Of a stretch of 64,000 nucleotides of DNA, positions 60,206-64,000 are shown one piece after another. Location of the stretch: NCBI GenBank assembly GCA_021442155.1, contig CM038229.1, positions 67,414,443 to 67,478,442 on the forward strand, read 5' to 3'. The first letter of the stretch is position 1, and each line of letters starts with the position of its first letter. The notes under the pieces are model-generated. The model did no database searches. It saw only the letters and a program-made list of their open reading frames with translations, and was not told where the DNA came from. The position numbers and the translations under genes are program-made. The stretch is from Cymbidium sinense. Taxonomy: Eukaryota > Streptophyta > Magnoliopsida > Asparagales > Orchidaceae.

Positions 60206-62964
60206 CAAGGAGTTGTCTTGAGTTTGGAGAAAATCAAATAAGACTGATTTGGAGTTTGACTTGATGGAAGGAAGGTGAGGAATGGTTCAAGCTAAGGGTA
60301 GACAAATTTTTCTAACACCCCTAAGGCATGACCTATTCCTATGGCTAACTCTTCTAAGTCTCTAGGGCTAGGTTGAGTGTCCACCTAATCACTAGATGTG
60401 TGTTAGGACTAATGATCCCTTTAAGTCTAAGAGAAGTCCAATGTCAAAGGTGAAGAGATTGAAAGCTCATTCTAAAAATGAGGTCAACAAAGGGCGCCCA
60501 ATAGGTGAAGTGTGACTGACAAGGAACACCGCACGTATTGGTGTTGACCAAAATGATCAACAACACTGACAGATCACAAGCACTGACAGAAAAAATCTAT
60601 CCTTAACCCAAGGTGTAAAAATAATCCAAGGCTTAGTGCCATGTGGCTCTACTTATATCCAAGACATAAGAGAGAGGGAAGAATCCACTAAGGGATGGAG
60701 TGTGAACCAACCACTAGGAAAGCATGTTCAAGTCATCCACAATAGGATGAGAGGTTTGATTTGATTTAAGTCTCACTGAGGAGAAATTTTCACTAGGGAA
60801 GAGGGTTGAATTGGTCTAAATTTTGTTAGGTTTGAATTTTGAGATGAGCCCTGTTGGTTTGCGATGGATCGTCGTAGGAGCCATGAGGCCAAGACTAACT
60901 CAAACAAATCCAAAGGGGTAGTCTACTAAATACATAATAGGACTAGCCAACCAAAGGAATTCTTATTGGTATGCAGAAACTATACTAGGAAGATAGCGTA
61001 GTAGACTTACATTCTCCAAAGTAAAGATTAGTTGATGGGGGTAATTTATTGGAAAGACAACAGATTGAACACGACTTACGGCTAACTATTGTGTGAATGC
61101 CGCTGGGGGGACATAGATCAACTCAAAGATAGTCAAGATTAAATTTATTTTTTATATTTGTTTATTTTGATGGATTCCATTGGTTTGTGATGGATCTGCG
61201 AGAAGGAGATTATATCATCCTAGACCTATCTGATTTACTAAACTAAAGGGTAGCTTCTCTCAGAGAACTACTATCAAAGGGAGTGCCTTTCGATTTGTAA
61301 TGATCAATTCAAGAGAAAAAAGCTCGGGGACTTACATCTTCCACTAGAAAAGACCACTGGGTGATCGGTTGCTTTGGGTAATAAATCAAACCTGACCTAG
61401 TGCTGCCTATCAGTTTGCGACAATCATGCTAGAAAGAATGCATCATAGTCTCATATCTTTCAAAGCGAGAATATTTGCGGGTAACTAACAAAATAGATTG
61501 AACTCGACTGGGAGACTATGGAGTGAGTGCAGACCTGGGGACTTATCTCAACTCAGATAGTCAGGCAATTTCTATAGGGAGTATTGTTGACACTGCCCAT
61601 AGGATGCCTTCTTGAGAAAAGGGGCCTTTTTGGGGGCTTGAATTCTTAATCCACATGCGAATTAATTTTTTTGTTTGTTTTGTTTATTTCAATTTATTTA
61701 GTTTGTTTATCATGTACCCTATTAGTTTATGAGGGATCAAACTGAGAAGGAGCTTATATCGCTAGACATCTCGATTTACAAACCAAGGAGAATATGTGCA
61801 TCCGCTAAACAAATTTTCCAACCACAGGGGTGGCTACTAGAAAAGATAGAACTATCCAACCCAAAAGTAACTCAGGAAGTGTCTAAATGGGGTGCAAGGA
61901 CATGATCCAAATAGAGTGCCCAGGATGGCTAAGGGCTTAATCTAAAACCTAGAAGATGACATGGCTAGTCATATATCCAATAAGTATTGTTGTGGCCTGA
62001 AGGAGAAAGCACGGGGACTCATATGCCAGTTGTGTATCCACCGGGTGAGTCACTATCAGCATAGCAAACATCAACCAACCTAAGGTTCTCATCAATTTGT
62101 AACAATCAGCCTAGAAAAAAATCTCAGGGGTTCACATCCTCTTATAGTGGAACTGATTGATGGGATAGTCTGTCTACAGCTCGACAGGTGCTATCCGACC
62201 TAGGGCGACTAGTGTGTGAATGCCACTGGGGGACTTATATCGACTCAAAAGTGGTCAATAGGAAAAGAGCCTTTGGGGGACTTATCCTAAACCTCAAATA
62301 TATTCGACTTACTTAGTGCATGATGGCTAATTCAAGAAGAAAGCTCAGGGACTCATATCTTCTTAAATAAAGTCAACACGAGGTAGCTTACTAGGCAGGC
62401 GTGAAGTCTACCATACTAATAAACATTTCGTTGATTTAATCAAGTTGGGACAAAAGTGCGGGGACTCACATCTTTCAACACATGACCACTAGGGTGACTT
62501 ACTAGTGAGGTATCATGGGCATTAAAAGCTAATGAGTGAGTGCCACAGGGGGCTTGCTCCCACATCAAAATAGCTCAAGATAAAAGATTTGTGTTTATTA
62601 TTGTCTATGTGTCAAAAGGAATAGGATGCCTCTGGGGGACTCTTAGACCTACCTTTGACACACTAGGGGATTTGATGAAATGGTGCCACGAATGGCAAAA
62701 AGGATTCCCAAGAAAGGATGTCAGATTCTCTTACACCTATCTTAGTTGCTAATCAAAATAGGATGCCTCTCGGGTTCTCTTACACCTATAGCATCGAAGA
62801 TTGTGTTTGTGTTGTGAAAGAGGGATAGGATGCACTAGGGGACTCTTACACCAACCCTAAACATGACCTTTGCAAGACAAGCAAACAATGCTTCAAAAGA
62901 AGATTTGATGAATGGAATTAGGTTTTGTTCTTTTATTAATGATTATTTTCAAACATGATTTGTT
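60206..62964 (-). mobile_element. 3' spacer of right-hand element
   Basis: Matches 39060-41600 module by module: 'caacaaagggcgcccaatagg', 'ggaacaccgcacgtattgg', 'gagaaggagattatatc', 'gccactgggggacttat', 'gcatgatggctaattcaag'. The short repeat set is at 62620-62850. No coding signal. Confidence 0.6.
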
Positions 62965-64000
62965 TCATGGGTAATATTTCTTTAGATAGAGCCCATTAAT
63001 TGGAAGCATCAGGTGTTCCCCTTTACAATCAATAAGCTAATAAGGCCTTCTCTATGACATAAGGGTCTTCCCAAGTGGGTTCAAATTTGCCTTTCATCTT
63101 TTGATAAGAAATAATTGGTCTCCTTAGGACTAACATAAGTTCTCCTACTCGAAAAGACCTAGAGCAGACCAGCTTGTTGTGAGATTGAATCATTTTGGCC
63201 TTGTATAACTCTAGGTTTTGTCACGCCCGTAGGCGACTCTCCTCCAAACCTTTGAGATTTTCTAACCGCAACTTTGCATTCTGCTCTATAGTGATCTTGT
63301 TACTCAATGCTATCCTTAATGATGGGAGCTGATCTTCTAAAGGTATAATTGCTTTAGACCCATACACTAAGAAAAATGGGGTAGATTGAGTTGGAGTTTG
63401 GTATGTGGTGCGGTAGACCTACAAGGCTTCAACTAACTGCTCATTCTATTATCGTTTGTTGCCATCAAGAGTCTTCTTCAGTATCTGGATGAGAGTTTTT
63501 TTAATGCTTCTGCTAATCCATTTGCTCTAGGGTAGTAGATGGTGGAGTATCTCTAATCTATACTGTGTCTTCTTGCAAAGCTGTTGATTTTCATGCTTTT
63601 GAATGCAACACTATTATCAGATATAATTCATCGAGGCAACCCAAACTTATATATGATATGGTTCCTAAAAAACTAAAGCACATGCTGAGCTGTGACCGTT
63701 CTAAGTGGGATGACTTCCGCCCACTTGGAAAAGTAGTCAGTGGCAGCTAAGATGAATTGATGCCCCTTGGAAGAAGGAGGATCGATCGAACCTACAATGT
63801 CGGTACCCCAACACTCAAATGGCCATGAGGCTAATGTAGGGTGTAGAATGTTGGGTGGTTGGTGGAGGCCCACACCGTGTACCTGACACTGATGGCATCT
63901 CTTAGCTACATCCATACAGTCTATAATCATCGAAGGCCAGTAGTATCTTAGTCCCTTGATCTTCATCTTCATCTTCAGACCAGATTGATGTGCTCTGCAT
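62965..64000 (-). pseudogene. Integrase of right-hand element, runs off the window
   Basis: Best-preserved integrase here. From the right edge: CRAHQSGLKM, MKIKGLRYYWPSMIIDCMD, KRCHQCQVHG (zinc domain, second His and both Cys), PFECWGTDIVGSIDPP with the first catalytic Asp, FILAATDYFSKWAEVIPLR, then IISDNS with the second Asp and YYPRANGLAEAL with the catalytic Glu at 63508-63510. The first His of the zinc domain lies beyond 64000. The 100-codon frame from 63673 is followed by stops (VL*FF, PR*II, ID*RY). The C-terminal domain continues leftward with GKFEP-like residues to a TGA at 62965-62967. The DDE triad is present but the frame is broken. Confidence 0.9.

Noticed and set aside
60480..60500. 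GGGCGCCC as a primer-binding site
   Set aside because: It resembles part of the TGGCGCC type site, but lies in the 3' spacer after pol, and the other copies read GGTGCCC or lack it.
63673..63972. Host gene encoding an integrase-like protein
   Set aside because: The 100-codon frame is only part of a longer decayed gypsy integrase with stops directly after it and element spacer sequence downstream.
1..64000. tRNA or rRNA genes
   Set aside because: No cloverleaf with intact A and B box words and no rRNA-like block was noticed on either strand. A tRNAscan-SE run would settle it.

Overview
The window reads as heterochromatic, retrotransposon-packed DNA from a plant, probably a flowering plant with a large genome; the species cannot be named. 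I found no host gene, tRNA, rRNA or bacterial-type gene. Nearly all of it is one family of very large Ty3/gypsy LTR retrotransposons. Decayed gag, protease, reverse transcriptase, RNase H and integrase are all recognisable. A leftover of a second RNase H places the family in or near the Tat/Ogre lineage, which matches its size: LTR-like blocks of about 6 kb or more and a long 5' leader. Every coding region carries stops and frameshifts, so nothing here is autonomous.

Layout. 1-24285 is in plus orientation: LTR copy A (1-6438), LTR copy B (6439-12515, about 6.08 kb behind A), an LTR scrap (12516-13045) joined inside integrase, the integrase C-terminus (13046-13611), a repeat-rich 3' spacer (to about 16440), a tandem array of about 178 bp units (to 17640), and LTR copy C (17700-24285). 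At about 24285 the orientation flips. 24290-64000 is mainly in minus orientation: LTR D with its arrays and spacer (24290-29830), an LTR scrap (29880-31245), then the best element. That element has its 3' LTR ending at 31246, arrays and spacer to 41600, pol from 41607 to 45990, gag to 48660, a possible extra pre-gag frame to 49991, a leader to 52377, and a 5' LTR starting at 52378. That LTR contains an inverted 3.0 kb segment (52748-55784) and is also the 3' LTR of the next minus-strand element, whose integrase runs off the right edge (62965-64000). The minus half is therefore a tandem LTR-internal-LTR-internal array.

Most notable signals. (1) The leader at 50101-52260 is an array of roughly 20 imperfect hairpins spaced about 75-115 bp apart. 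Their arms differ in sequence from unit to unit but stay complementary, the pattern expected when base pairing itself is kept. (2) The LTRs carry dense TTGACC/GGTCAA arrays, the core of the plant W-box bound by WRKY factors. (3) A GGGGGAG-ATATA-CTCCCCC dyad, a GCTTCGTCT stem-loop with a compensatory change, and a TAGGTAAGGG splice-donor-like site recur in most or all LTR copies. (4) The same LTR inversion junction occurs twice and may explain the orientation flip of the whole left third.

Boundaries between LTR blocks were placed by eye from shared sequence and are good to tens of bases. The 5' end of the LTR was not located.
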